Positions 20,109 to 29,937 of a DNA stretch of 64,000 nucleotides are shown here, in pieces (within the stretch, counting starts at the first letter, position 1; every line of letters starts with the position of its first letter). A program made the position numbers and the translations under genes. The stretch is from Desulfurococcales archaeon. GTDB taxonomy: Archaea; Thermoproteota; Thermoprotei_A; Sulfolobales; NBVN01. The stretch lies in assembly GCA_015523295.1 (NCBI GenBank), contig WAKQ01000002.1, positions 1 to 64,000 of the forward strand, given 5' to 3'. The notes under the pieces are model-generated. The model was not told the origin of the DNA. It saw nothing but the letters and a program-made list of their open reading frames with translations, and did no database searches.

Positions 20109-21065
20109 ATGGGTGATCATATAATGCACGAGTCTCATGAGAAAGAGAAAAACTCCTCTGAAGCTCATACAACCGAATGCCCCCCTGATAAAATTGTCTA
20201 CGATGAGTTTCGAGGAGAGTACATATGTACTGAGACTGGAGAGGTTGTTGAGGATAAGGTTGTTGACCAAGGACCTGAGTGGAGGGCCTTCACACCTGAG
20301 GAGAGGGAGAAAAGGTCAAGATCAGGTTCTCCACTCTCCCCAACAATTCATGATGGTGGACTATCCACTATGATTGACTGGCGAGACAGGGACGCCTCCG
20401 GAAAGAAACTTGAGTTAAAGCGCAGGTTAGAGGTTATGAGGTGGAGGAAATGGCAGATAAGGACGAGAATTCAGAACAGCATAGACAGGAATATAACGCA
20501 AGCAGCCACAGAGCTTGAGAGGATAGCTGATCAGCTAGGGCTACCCAGGTCTGTTAAGGAACATGCTGCCACCATCTATAGACAAGCAGTTGAGAAAGGG
20601 GTGGTTAGAGGTAGAGCTGTTGAGTCAGTAGTTGCAGCAGCCCTCTACGCGGCATGCAGGATATTCAAGATACCTAGAACACTAGATGAAATATCTCAAT
20701 ATACGAAGACAAGCAAAAAAGAGGTGGCTAGATGTTATAGGTTGCTTGTGAGAGAACTTGACATTAAAATACCTATAGCCGATCCTGCTGACTTTGTATC
20801 AAGAATAGCTGCTGCTTTAGGGTTAAGTGGTAACGTAATAAAGAAGGCGATTTCAATAATTCAGGAGGCCAAGACCAAAGGTTTGACTGCTGGGAAAGAC
20901 CCGGTAGGTCTAGCTGCAGCAGCTGTCTACACTGCTGCCCAAATCTATGGGGAGAGAAGAACACAGAAAGATGTAGCTCAAGTAGCCGGCGTTACTGAAG
21001 TAACCGTGAGAAATCGGTATAAGGAACTAATCCAGTACCTTAAAATCAAGGTTCCAGAGCAATAG
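20109..21065 (+). CDS. tfb: Transcription initiation factor IIB
   Basis: Two cyclin-like repeats; [57 protein letters not shown]. Confidence 0.96.
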   Translation: MGDHIMHESHEKEKNSSEAHTTECPPDKIVYDEFRGEYICTETGEVVEDKVVDQGPEWRAFTPEEREKRSRSGSPLSPTIHDGGLSTMIDWRDRDASGKKLELKRRLEVMRWRKWQIRTRIQNSIDRNITQAATELERIADQLGLPRSVKEHAATIYRQAVEKGVVRGRAVESVVAAALYAACRIFKIPRTLDEISQYTKTSKKEVARCYRLLVRELDIKIPIADPADFVSRIAAALGLSGNVIKKAISIIQEAKTKGLTAGKDPVGLAAAAVYTAAQIYGERRTQKDVAQVAGVTEVTVRNRYKELIQYLKIKVPEQ

Positions 21066-21084
21066 CAAAAACATAAATTTCTAT

Positions 21085-21417
21085 TTACTCAGCCTCAATA
21101 AAGATTATATTCTCCTCAGGGATCCCGAACTCCTTAACAAGGATTTGTTTCACCCTCGACCTGTGATTTCCCTGTAATTCAATATGATTGTTCTTTACAG
21201 TACCCCCAGTAGCTAGTTTTGCCTTAAGTGTGGAGGCAACTTTCTTTAAGTTAAAGACCCCTGGATCTAGTCCCTCAATAATCGTTACCTCTTTGCCGAA
21301 CTTCCTTCTTTCTATCTTTATTTTAATTAATTGCTGCTCAGCACCTAACTGCATACATAGTTCTTCTGGTAATCCGCTGCATAGAGCTTCAATATTCTCC
21401 ATATCTTTGCCCGACAT
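21085..21417 (-). CDS. Translation initiation factor aIF1 (SUI1)
   Basis: [57 protein letters not shown]. Confidence 0.93.
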   Translation of the reverse strand: MSGKDMENIEALCSGLPEELCMQLGAEQQLIKIKIERRKFGKEVTIIEGLDPGVFNLKKVASTLKAKLATGGTVKNNHIELQGNHRSRVKQILVKEFGIPEENIIFIEAE

Positions 21418-21563
21418 GACCCACCCTGCTACATTTTTCTCAAGGTAGCAGACCTTAAAAGGTTTTAGGAGGAAATTTAAACATCTCTATAATTAAATAC
21501 TTCGATTAAGATGGTATATCTCCTCAGTTAAATCTATAAGCCCAGTACCACCAACCTTATAAG

Positions 21564-21755
21564 GTGGATTTAGTGGAGGAGGACATCCTTTATAAATGTT
21601 GGATGTGCGGGAAAGTCTTCAGAAGAAGCGATGTGGAAGCCTTTGAAGCTAGAGAAATTGGAGAGGGGTACGCGTTTATTCGATGTCCTGCCTGTGGCTC
21701 AAAAATAATAACTAAAATTAGAAGGGAAGGCTTTAAAAGAGTTAAGGCAATCTAA
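21564..21755 (+). CDS. rpoP: DNA-directed RNA polymerase subunit P
   Basis: YKCWMCGKVF...IRCPACGSKIITKIR. Confidence 0.8.
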   Translation: MDLVEEDILYKCWMCGKVFRRSDVEAFEAREIGEGYAFIRCPACGSKIITKIRREGFKRVKAI

Positions 21756-21822
21756 GGCAGTATTCAAAGCTATTTAGTTGTGAGAACTTCATAATTTATA
21801 TTTATTATATTTATTCCTTCCT

Positions 21823-22134
21823 TCATAGGTTGATTAGACCCGCATCTGCTAATTGATGAAGTATCTCGGCTACAGGTTCCTTAAGCTCATCCGGCGTCAT
21901 TGCAGTTTCAGGGTTCTCGCTTAACTCCTTACTGATGTTGTTTATAAGTTCCTCCACAGTTTTCTCACCATCGCACTTAATCCAAACATAGTAAGCTCCC
22001 GGAGTGAGTGAGTAGGCTTTCTGCTCGTCGATAGCCACCACGAAGTTATCTCCATCCATACTAACGCTTGAACCAAGCCTCTTTGGCTTTAATCCCTTTA
22101 TCTCCTCATAGCTAAGTACCTTATCCTCACTCAT
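21823..22134 (-). CDS. PqqD-like protein
   Basis: Internal Met start MSEDKVLSYEEIKGLKP...AYSLTPGAYYVWIKCDGEKTVEELINNISKE...VAEILHQLADAGLINL. Confidence 0.6.
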   Translation of the reverse strand: MSEDKVLSYEEIKGLKPKRLGSSVSMDGDNFVVAIDEQKAYSLTPGAYYVWIKCDGEKTVEELINNISKELSENPETAMTPDELKEPVAEILHQLADAGLINL

Positions 22135-22621
22135 AACGGTTGCCTCTTCCGTAACTACTGAAACCGTAAGAACGCCTTCTAAAGCTCCTTCTCTGAGGCC
22201 TATATCCTTCGGGTGCTTTAGGACTATTCTGAGGGATCTCCTCTGCTTGAGGAACGCTAGCGTCATCAGCTTCTTCTATATTACCTTTTCCGCCTATATT
22301 TAGCTGAACATCTCCTCTATAGGTGGTTGTCCATGCACCCTTAATTTCAACAGCGCTTCCTTCTTTCAGTTCACCAGCAGCCTTACCCCAGAGAGTAAGC
22401 TTAACCCTACCAGTCTCATCACCTACAGTAGCCTCACTTATGGTTCTCTGACCAGACCTCGTGTTTATCACTTTAGGCTCTCCCGCTTCTAATACTCTTA
22501 CAACTACGTCAAGGTTATTCATTTCTGGTTTAAGATCCATAACCTTAACTTTTTCGTTTTTCCTATATCCTCCAAATTCCGACATACGATTCAACTCCGA
22601 CTTACGTAACATGTAAATCAA
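22127..22621 (-). CDS. ssb: Single-stranded DNA-binding protein (single OB fold, crenarchaeal type)
   Basis: VMDLKPEMNNLDVVVRVLEAGEPKVINTRSGQRTISEATVGDETGRVKLTLWG plus disordered Arg/Gly/Tyr tail. Confidence 0.9.
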   Translation of the reverse strand: MIYMLRKSELNRMSEFGGYRKNEKVKVMDLKPEMNNLDVVVRVLEAGEPKVINTRSGQRTISEATVGDETGRVKLTLWGKAAGELKEGSAVEIKGAWTTTYRGDVQLNIGGKGNIEEADDASVPQAEEIPQNSPKAPEGYRPQRRSFRRRSYGFSSYGRGNRYE

Positions 22622-22780
22622 GTACCAAGGTTATTAAGCTATAATGAAGATACAGATTAAAAACCTGGTTAGAAGATGCTGATCAAAACGCTAGGAACTC
22701 AATTAAGTGGCTGGATTTACTTGATTTGAATTTAGCAGGAAAAACTATGGGAAAAAAAGCAGTGAAATTCAACTCTTTCC

Positions 22781-23008
22781 TCATGCCTTCTCTACTGTGA
22801 TAGACCCTGTCGGGCAGGCTGTCCTGGCCTGCTCAACACAGTCAGCCAGATCGTCGGGGACGTTGCCTTCTGTCTCCGAGCCCGCTCTATACTGCTCCAC
22901 AATCTGACTCTTACCGTCTGGTCCTGCCTCAAAGACTTGAGGACATATGGCGTAGCATACTCCATCAGCTATGCACGTATTCCAGTCTATCTTTACCTTA
23001 AGGGGCAT
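22781..23008 (-). CDS. Ferredoxin
   Basis: CIADGVCYAICPQVFE...CVEQARTACPTGSITVE. Confidence 0.9.
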   Translation of the reverse strand: MPLKVKIDWNTCIADGVCYAICPQVFEAGPDGKSQIVEQYRAGSETEGNVPDDLADCVEQARTACPTGSITVEKA

Positions 23009-23134
23009 GTTTTTCCACCGTGATATGTGTTAGATGGGGAAAATAAGCATAACGCGTAAGAGTCCATATAGTCAATAGAGCCTTTCATAATGACCAAAAA
23101 ACTAAAAAACATCTATTATATACTCCTCTCGGTA

Positions 23135-23249
23135 GGGCCCGTAGCTCAGCCAGGCAGAGCGCCCGGCATGCCGGATACCGGCACGGGACTCATAAGAATG
23201 CTCTGTCTGGGGCACCGGGTGGTCCGGGGTTCAAATCCCCGCGGGCCCA
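23135..23249 (+). tRNA. tRNA-Ile2(CAT) with two introns (22 nt at about 31/32-32/33; 19 nt at 37/38)
   Basis: Removing both insertions gives GGGCCCGTAGCTCAGCCAGGCAGAGCGCCCGGCTCATAACCGGGTGGTCCGGGGTTCAAATCCCCGCGGGCCCA; CCA encoded. No single-intron model gives a U33-containing loop. Confidence 0.85.
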
Positions 23250-23286
23250 CCAACTCAAAACATTGAAGGCAGTAAATCAACTATCT

Positions 23287-23748
23287 TTAGGGCAAGTAAA
23301 ACTCGAGTGAGGATCTCTTCCCTGGAAACATCTCAAATACTAAGGCAAGAAGTTTGCTAGGATCGCAAGCAGCGGAGGATATTCTAAACAAATGCGATAT
23401 ATGCCGCCTTTTATCTGTGTTACCGAATCCTTTCACTGGTTGAGTTGTATTTCGACCTGATATAATTGTGTAAAGTTCATCTTCACTCACTCCATAAAAT
23501 ATCAGGGATGCCAATGGCTTACACATTGTTGTAAGGTAGTCGATATGCCAATGAAGTTTCTTATATTTCTTGAAATGCCTCTCAATTCTTTTTAGAGGGT
23601 TCCTAATATTTGCTGAACCAATATACAAGTAGCATCCTTTTGGCAGAACTGGGTTAACTGCTTTCAACGGTAAATTCACTGCTGAATCACATAAAACCAC
23701 CAACAAATAGCCGACTTTTTTACTCTTTAAGGAGCTCATATAACTCAA
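23287..23748 (-). CDS. GIY-YIG/DUF123 family protein
   Basis: VNPVLPKGCYLYIGSANIRNPLKRIERHFKKYKKLHWHIDYLT. Confidence 0.85.
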   Translation of the reverse strand: MSYMSSLKSKKVGYLLVVLCDSAVNLPLKAVNPVLPKGCYLYIGSANIRNPLKRIERHFKKYKKLHWHIDYLTTMCKPLASLIFYGVSEDELYTIISGRNTTQPVKGFGNTDKRRHISHLFRISSAACDPSKLLALVFEMFPGKRSSLEFYLP

Positions 23749-24100
23749 TACCCAATTTCCTATAAACTCTTATTATGTCTCTAATACCTGTATTCTTTTG
23801 TTCTACAGATTTAATCGCTTTCCCCGTTCCGTAGAGGGCAGCACCTACAGCATAAGTTACTCCAGTAGGATCTGCTGGAAAAGTTAAGAAAACCATAGCT
23901 GCCTTTTCCAGGTTCTCTGACTTAGTTGACTCATTCTGCATCCCCATAACCGGTTTAAGAACTGAGGCAGTATCTTTCAGAAGATTTACCGCTCTCACAG
24001 TACCTTTAGCACTGCATCTAGCGTTTTGAGTTACCTCCTTAAGAGAGGAGGCGATCTTCAATGCATAATCCTTTCTCACATCCCTCACCTTCTCAATCAC
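23720..24100 (-). CDS. Hypothetical protein, 126 aa
   Basis: ORF in operon-like arrangement. Confidence 0.5.
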   Translation of the reverse strand: MIEKVRDVRKDYALKIASSLKEVTQNARCSAKGTVRAVNLLKDTASVLKPVMGMQNESTKSENLEKAAMVFLTFPADPTGVTYAVGAALYGTGKAIKSVEQKNTGIRDIIRVYRKLGIELYELLKE

Positions 24101-24131
24101 TACAAGGTTGGAACTTTACCTGAGATCACGT

Positions 24132-24428
24132 TCACGAGCCGGCCTCCGCAGCTTCCTCCGGCGTTGAAACCACGTCAATTTCAAGGTTCTCTGCGCTCTC
24201 TAAAGCCTTAAGAAGCTTAATGCCTAAACCGGAGACTTTATATACCCTATAATTCCCTTTCTCATTAACTAGCTCGATAATCCCTAGAGCCTCCAGAACG
24301 TGGAAAGTAGCCAACACTTCATAACGAGGTAATCCGGTTGCCGCAACTACATCACCTGGTGTTACCACCCGGCCTACCATCGACTCTATTATATTCTTTA
24401 ACCTTTCCCTGAAGCCCCTCACAAGCAA
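24132..24428 (-). CDS. Winged-helix DNA-binding protein
   Basis: GDVVAATGLPRYEVLATFHVLEALGIIELVNEKGNYRVYKVS. Confidence 0.6.
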   Translation of the reverse strand: MLVRGFRERLKNIIESMVGRVVTPGDVVAATGLPRYEVLATFHVLEALGIIELVNEKGNYRVYKVSGLGIKLLKALESAENLEIDVVSTPEEAAEAGS

Positions 24429-24496
24429 CCACCGTCAAAGCACTGCGATTATATGAATATTTAAAACGGAAGACCCTTCAGAACAATTTTTAAACC

Positions 24497-24988
24497 ATGT
24501 ATCTTTGTGAGGTGATAACAAAAGTGAGAAGAAAATATCTGGGTAAACCATCAAGGAAAGGTGTCAGTGATCTGGTTGTCATCCTGACCCTCATGGCAAT
24601 TTCTATACCGGTTGTGATGGCTGTACAGAGTTGGTTAGGAGCTCAAACTTCCAGAGTGAACTCACTTGTGACTACCCCAGAACTCCAAGGTGTTCTCATA
24701 GGAAAGTCTAGCGAGGGTGATTTCAGTATATTTATCTTAAAGATTACAAATAATGGGGACTCCTCCTACAATCTCTCATCTGCTAACGTGGGCGTACAAG
24801 CCATTCTACGGAATGGTTCTACAATACCAGCTCAATTCACACCAGTTAAAAGCGAGTTGCTCAAACCAACCGGATCAGTGACAGCTGTGGTGAAAGTAGG
24901 CACTCCCCTAAACAATGTAAAGACGCTGGTACTTGAATTTACAGCAAACAATGGCGAGGCATACACCCTGAACATAAACATAGATTAG
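24497..24988 (+). CDS. Archaeal type IV pilin-like secreted protein (class III signal peptide)
   Basis: Short basic N-terminus, SRKG-VSDLVVILTLMAISIPVVMAVQSWL hydrophobic segment, beta-rich Ser/Thr/Asn C-terminus. Confidence 0.7.
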   Translation: MYLCEVITKVRRKYLGKPSRKGVSDLVVILTLMAISIPVVMAVQSWLGAQTSRVNSLVTTPELQGVLIGKSSEGDFSIFILKITNNGDSSYNLSSANVGVQAILRNGSTIPAQFTPVKSELLKPTGSVTAVVKVGTPLNNVKTLVLEFTANNGEAYTLNINID

Positions 24989-25040
24989 TTAAAAACGAAC
25001 ATCCCCTCTTTTTACCTTCCCTGAACCTCGAGGGATCAAG

Positions 25041-26300
25041 TTGAAAGTCATATTTCAATACTCGGTCGGAGAAGCAGAAATACAAGTGGTCAAGACTGTG
25101 AGAGGATATCAATATATCATAAACAAGCCCTACACCCATGAATTTTCTAGGAAGGTTAGAGATGCAGCTGAAATCGCGATCATGAGCAATCCCTCACATA
25201 CTGAAATATACAGCATAGCTAAAAGGATTGCAAGACTCCTCAAAACTAAGGGAGAGCAAGAAACTGCGATTGTCTATTCACTTAGGGAATCTCTGAAGTA
25301 TAGGAAGCTTCAGGTGCTTATTGACGACCCCTACGTAGAGGACATCTCTGCTGTGGGACCAGGACCTATATGGGTTAGGCATTCACGTCTCTTAGGGATG
25401 GATCCCTCAGTGGATTACATACCAACAAACCTAGTGTTTGATGACAGGATAGACTTCCTGCAGCACCTCCTACTGCTTGCCGAGAGATCGGGGAGGATGA
25501 TTTCAAAGGCTAACCCGATAGTTGATGGTAACCTCCCAGAAGAGGATGGAGGTCATAGGATCCATCTAGTCCTACCAGATATAGCTGGTATGTCTGGTGA
25601 GATCGTTGTGCGGAAGAAAAAACCCTTCCGAAGTATCACATTAGAAGATCTTAGGAAGGGTGGAATGCTAGATGATGAAATCATTAAAATTATTGAAAGG
25701 ATAATAAAATCTAGAGGGTCTTTACTTATCGTAGGTCCCCCTGGTTCAGGCAAGACGACCCTACTCAGAGCAATATTATACAGTTTGGTTCCTAGGTCAT
25801 GGAAGGTAGCTATAATTGAGGACACGCCTGAGATAGATCCTCCTCCAGGGTCATCATGGGTTAGGTATATAGTCCCTCTAAGCTGGGGTTCGGTAGAAAG
25901 CCTTGATCAGTTTAGCCTGACTAAAGCCGCCTTAAGAGCGTCTGTAAGTAAGTTCTTGGTAATCGGGGAGACTAGAGGGAAAGAGGCTAGAGTTCTCGCA
26001 CAGGCAATGAACATGGGCCTAGGTGGGCTTACTACATTTCATGGAGGCAGTGCCTCGGAGGCTATCATGAGATTGTCCTCTCATCCCATCAGCCTCGGCC
26101 CAACACAGATAACGATGTTTGATGCCATACTAACATTAGGTTTCCTTGAAGTGAATAAAGGTGGTCTCCGGAGGACTGTCGTTTCAGTGGACAAGCCATT
26201 TATTGCTGAAAGAGGTCTTGAGCTCAAGAATATTTACAGGTTAGATAACACAACTAATCCGTCTCAACCAAGAGAAGTCATAATTACTTTAGCTAGGTGA
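25041..26300 (+). CDS. Type II/IV secretion-system ATPase (VirB11/FlaI/TadA-like)
   Basis: LLIVGPPGSGKTTLLRAIL Walker A, IIEDTPEI Asp box, FLVIGETRGKEARVLAQAMNMG; TTG start. Confidence 0.92.
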   Translation: MKVIFQYSVGEAEIQVVKTVRGYQYIINKPYTHEFSRKVRDAAEIAIMSNPSHTEIYSIAKRIARLLKTKGEQETAIVYSLRESLKYRKLQVLIDDPYVEDISAVGPGPIWVRHSRLLGMDPSVDYIPTNLVFDDRIDFLQHLLLLAERSGRMISKANPIVDGNLPEEDGGHRIHLVLPDIAGMSGEIVVRKKKPFRSITLEDLRKGGMLDDEIIKIIERIIKSRGSLLIVGPPGSGKTTLLRAILYSLVPRSWKVAIIEDTPEIDPPPGSSWVRYIVPLSWGSVESLDQFSLTKAALRASVSKFLVIGETRGKEARVLAQAMNMGLGGLTTFHGGSASEAIMRLSSHPISLGPTQITMFDAILTLGFLEVNKGGLRRTVVSVDKPFIAERGLELKNIYRLDNTTNPSQPREVIITLAR

Positions 26301-27841
26301 TGTCCTCAGTGAATTTCATAGTAAAACTGAATGCAGAGCTAACTGACGCCAGAAATGCTTTTCTCTCGTTTATAATTAAGCAATTTGCGGAAGCTGGACT
26401 AAAAGTTAACGAGAATCCTACGACAAACATCCTATACCTCATTATATATGGTCTTCCCCTAAGCATAACATTAATCTACCTCCTTAGCTTCTTTACAAAC
26501 CTTCTTACCTTTAGAGCGCTTTTAATGATCCACGAGGGATTCCTCCTACCTATCCTACTCTTCATAATTCTGGGCATATCTTTCCCTTCAGGTATCATTG
26601 TGTTAAAATTGCTCGCCCTCACACGTGGGAGAAGAGTTGAAAAGGAGGTTAAATATGTAGTAATTGCTGAATCCATAATAGCCCAAGGGACTCCTAATTT
26701 AGTTGAAGATCTTTCTTCCCTTCACATATGGAGGAATGTTTTCCCCTCTCTCGAGAAAGAGGGGTGGGTAATATCAGCGTTAAGAAGGATCTTCACAGTC
26801 CCTGAAACTGTTCGGATATATATAAAACTCCTAAAGTCCCCTTGGGTTAAGGAGCTTTTACAGGATTATCTATTCGCCTTAAGCTTGGGGTCTACTAGGG
26901 AGTGGCTCCAGGTAAAAGGTAGGGAGGTAACCGACGAGATAAAAAAGGGAACTAAGGCCGCATTGGAAGGAAGAATCTCTATATCCCTTATTACAGCTAT
27001 ATTACTGGGATACACCCCGCCCCTCGTTATAACACTTTCTTCTTTATTGGGAAGGGAGATCGTGGAGCGCGCGTTACTATTAACTACCTTAGCGATACCT
27101 CTAGCCCTGACTATCACACCACAATATCCAGTCCATATGAAAATAATACGCGGGATTAACCGAAAAGCCTTATCACTTATTGTGTTCCCTCTCTTAGCTC
27201 TTCTAATCATGAGAATAGAAGGGCTGGTAACCCTTAGAGAGACTCTACTTATCACTTCCTTAGCTCTAATAGCCTACGGCACATTCTCCTTTTATAATGA
27301 TGTGGAGGGTTTGAGGGAGATTAGATCCTTGGTGGGTATACTAAACATATTACATGAGACGCCCTTAAGTAAGGCTGCCTCTTTAAGCATCATTAAGGAA
27401 GCTCTCATGCATTCCCCGGAAAAGACCTGGAGAAACATTGGTGAGGAACTAACCCTAATCACACTCCCGAAAAGCATGAGTAGACTTAAAACATGGATTT
27501 CAAGGTTCACTGTTTACGTCCTCATAAAAGGTTTAGAATACGGCTGCCTAAACAGGGAGAGCCTAGCTAAGCTCTCAGGCTTGATCATTGATTCTCTTCA
27601 CGACCTTAAGGTTGCTTTAGCAAGTAACTTAGTAGTGGGTAGTTTAGCTGTAACACTTCCATTCATTCTAACTTCTATAACGTCCTTCATCACTCCAGAC
27701 CCAATTTTAAAGATATATACGTTCGTTTCAACTATGGGTTATGGATTCTACGCATCCTACATATTATTCAACGATATTAACAATACCTTAATTCCTGGAA
27801 TTATTGGTTTAGAGTTATCCTTTCTGGTGAACCCGGCTTGA
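26297..27841 (+). CDS. TadC/FlaJ-like T2SF-family integral membrane protein
   Basis: 514 aa, several TM segments, directly after secretion ATPase with 4-nt overlap. Confidence 0.75.
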   Translation: MMSSVNFIVKLNAELTDARNAFLSFIIKQFAEAGLKVNENPTTNILYLIIYGLPLSITLIYLLSFFTNLLTFRALLMIHEGFLLPILLFIILGISFPSGIIVLKLLALTRGRRVEKEVKYVVIAESIIAQGTPNLVEDLSSLHIWRNVFPSLEKEGWVISALRRIFTVPETVRIYIKLLKSPWVKELLQDYLFALSLGSTREWLQVKGREVTDEIKKGTKAALEGRISISLITAILLGYTPPLVITLSSLLGREIVERALLLTTLAIPLALTITPQYPVHMKIIRGINRKALSLIVFPLLALLIMRIEGLVTLRETLLITSLALIAYGTFSFYNDVEGLREIRSLVGILNILHETPLSKAASLSIIKEALMHSPEKTWRNIGEELTLITLPKSMSRLKTWISRFTVYVLIKGLEYGCLNRESLAKLSGLIIDSLHDLKVALASNLVVGSLAVTLPFILTSITSFITPDPILKIYTFVSTMGYGFYASYILFNDINNTLIPGIIGLELSFLVNPA

Positions 27842-29937
27842 AGCCGAAAATTATTTCAGCAATAGACCTCATATCTTTTCTTAAGGCTCATAAGATAAAG
27901 GCTGAGGGCACCGTAGTAAAGCTAGTGAACGATTCTGAAAGGGAACCCTATCTCATTATACGTCCGGCAAGCGGAGACACGTTCTTCATGAAGCTAAACC
28001 CCGAGTTAGATGATGGCAATTTAACCGTGTCAGGGAGAAATGCTTGTCCCTCTAATCAAAACTCAATACCAGTTGTAAAAAGTATGGAACGTCCAGGTGG
28101 GTACGTTCTCTTCATATCGAATGCTGACAATGTTCTTCGAGTTAATGTGTGCGACAGGCTGAACCGCATAATAAGCAGATACTCAGTTAGAGGGAATAGC
28201 AGCAACATTCTCTGCGGTAATGGGCTTTGCCTAACGGTAGGAAAGAAGGAGAACATTGCCCTAACACCTAATGGATATCATCCGATGGTTAAGGGCTTAA
28301 CACCGCTTATGTATTGCAAAGGTGATGAATATTATGTTGACATAGGTAATAAGCTCCTCGTTAGATATGACGGGAATGTCCTCACTCCTTTAACCAACTA
28401 TAGCTTTCAGTATATGGATTGTATGGATAAAGGAGTCATATGCCTTTCCGACGGCAGAGATGTACATATTATTGAAGAGGGTGCGTCCTATGACGTGGCT
28501 GTAGGAGAGGTAAAAAAGCTTCACTGCTATAAAGACATTGTACTCACAGGAAAAGAAGGAAGGTGGAGCCTGTACATCTTAAGCAAGGGCATTTCTTCCG
28601 ACTTCTTTGCTGATGAGTGCATCTTAAGCAATGGGGGATTTATTTACTGTATTTCTCGTGGAATACTGGTATCAGTAGACCCTTATACAGGGATAGACGA
28701 ATACGTACGCAAGTTAAGAGGTGTTGTCACGTCTAAGACATATGCTGTAGTTGAAGTGAGTCCCTGGGGACCTATGCATAACTACAAAGTATCCGGGCCG
28801 GTTAAGATCGTTTCTACATTCCAAGCAGGTGATACACTTAAGATGTTGTTAAGGCCGATGAAGTTGGGCTGGTCAGGTGAAATCTTCGTAAATGTTGAAT
28901 CCCCTCTCTACATGTATAATGGAAAAATATCTCTGACCTCTTCAAAACCGGTGATCTCTAACATAAGCATAGATCACTGCATGTTCGCTCCCACGGGGAA
29001 TATTGTTGGCGAAAGCTCCAATTCCATCACAGCATTAAAATTCAATGTTCTGAGAACTACCCCAGAAAAGTACACTTTGATCATAAGAGGCCATTACGTA
29101 GATGTAGTCAAGACCTCATTTAAGATTTCTAGCGCGGGAGATGAGGATTTATGGCTAGTCAATATCAAAGGTAGGATAGGCTCCGAAGGTATTAATAGCG
29201 GGTATGTCTTATACGATATCAGGTTTAAATCGTCTTTTGAGGAATTTCTTCTCTCCAGACTCATGCTTCCCTTAAGTAAATGCGTGAAAGTTAATGAACC
29301 TGTAAGCAAGATAAAGGCCTTCAGATATGGAAATAACTTAAAAATTAAGACCTCGAACAGCAATTTCCATCTCAAAGTATATTGCCTGGATTCCTTCTTC
29401 GAGGGTGTAGGCTCCGTTACCCTGGACAAATGCACATTACCTATAGTAGTTGAGGAGATCAAAAGAAGAGGGATGTTTGAATGGGTAAGTCATTCTCTGT
29501 TGCAATTAGAACCACTGTTAAATCTTCATGAAAGTGAAAAACCGAAATACGAGACTGCTGTTAAGAGCACAGATAATGAGATAGACGTGCACATCCCGAA
29601 GAAACCTCCACGGCAAGATGTAAAACTTCATGGAGTACTTTTTGAGAAAATAAGGGAACCAGCATATTTAATCAAGATCTCAACGGGCTTGCCTGCGTTA
29701 TCATTTATCGTCTGTGGAGAGAAGTCCTACATTTCAATGGGGAGTGAGGTATTGAAGAAGATTCATTGCCCTATTTTCAAAGCACTTAATGGAGTGTATG
29801 TGTATACCCTATATCCCGGACTCCCTGCTGAAAAAGCTCTTGGGAAATCAGTGATCAACGGCGTCCAAGCCTTTAGAGAAATACTTATCTCGGGTGTAAA
29901 GGCAGGCAATGAATTGCGTAGGGTGCTCACGCGATGA
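27838..29937 (+). CDS. 699-aa protein of unknown function, predicted beta-rich
   Basis: Long ORF with 4-nt overlaps at both ends in the pilus/VirB4 operon. Confidence 0.7.
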   Translation: MKPKIISAIDLISFLKAHKIKAEGTVVKLVNDSEREPYLIIRPASGDTFFMKLNPELDDGNLTVSGRNACPSNQNSIPVVKSMERPGGYVLFISNADNVLRVNVCDRLNRIISRYSVRGNSSNILCGNGLCLTVGKKENIALTPNGYHPMVKGLTPLMYCKGDEYYVDIGNKLLVRYDGNVLTPLTNYSFQYMDCMDKGVICLSDGRDVHIIEEGASYDVAVGEVKKLHCYKDIVLTGKEGRWSLYILSKGISSDFFADECILSNGGFIYCISRGILVSVDPYTGIDEYVRKLRGVVTSKTYAVVEVSPWGPMHNYKVSGPVKIVSTFQAGDTLKMLLRPMKLGWSGEIFVNVESPLYMYNGKISLTSSKPVISNISIDHCMFAPTGNIVGESSNSITALKFNVLRTTPEKYTLIIRGHYVDVVKTSFKISSAGDEDLWLVNIKGRIGSEGINSGYVLYDIRFKSSFEEFLLSRLMLPLSKCVKVNEPVSKIKAFRYGNNLKIKTSNSNFHLKVYCLDSFFEGVGSVTLDKCTLPIVVEEIKRRGMFEWVSHSLLQLEPLLNLHESEKPKYETAVKSTDNEIDVHIPKKPPRQDVKLHGVLFEKIREPAYLIKISTGLPALSFIVCGEKSYISMGSEVLKKIHCPIFKALNGVYVYTLYPGLPAEKALGKSVINGVQAFREILISGVKAGNELRRVLTR

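Noticed and set aside
23135-23249. tRNA-Ala or tRNA-Pro with one intron
   Set aside because: No G3-U70 pair for Ala, and no single-intron excision produced a loop with U33; the two-intron Ile2 model fits every arm.
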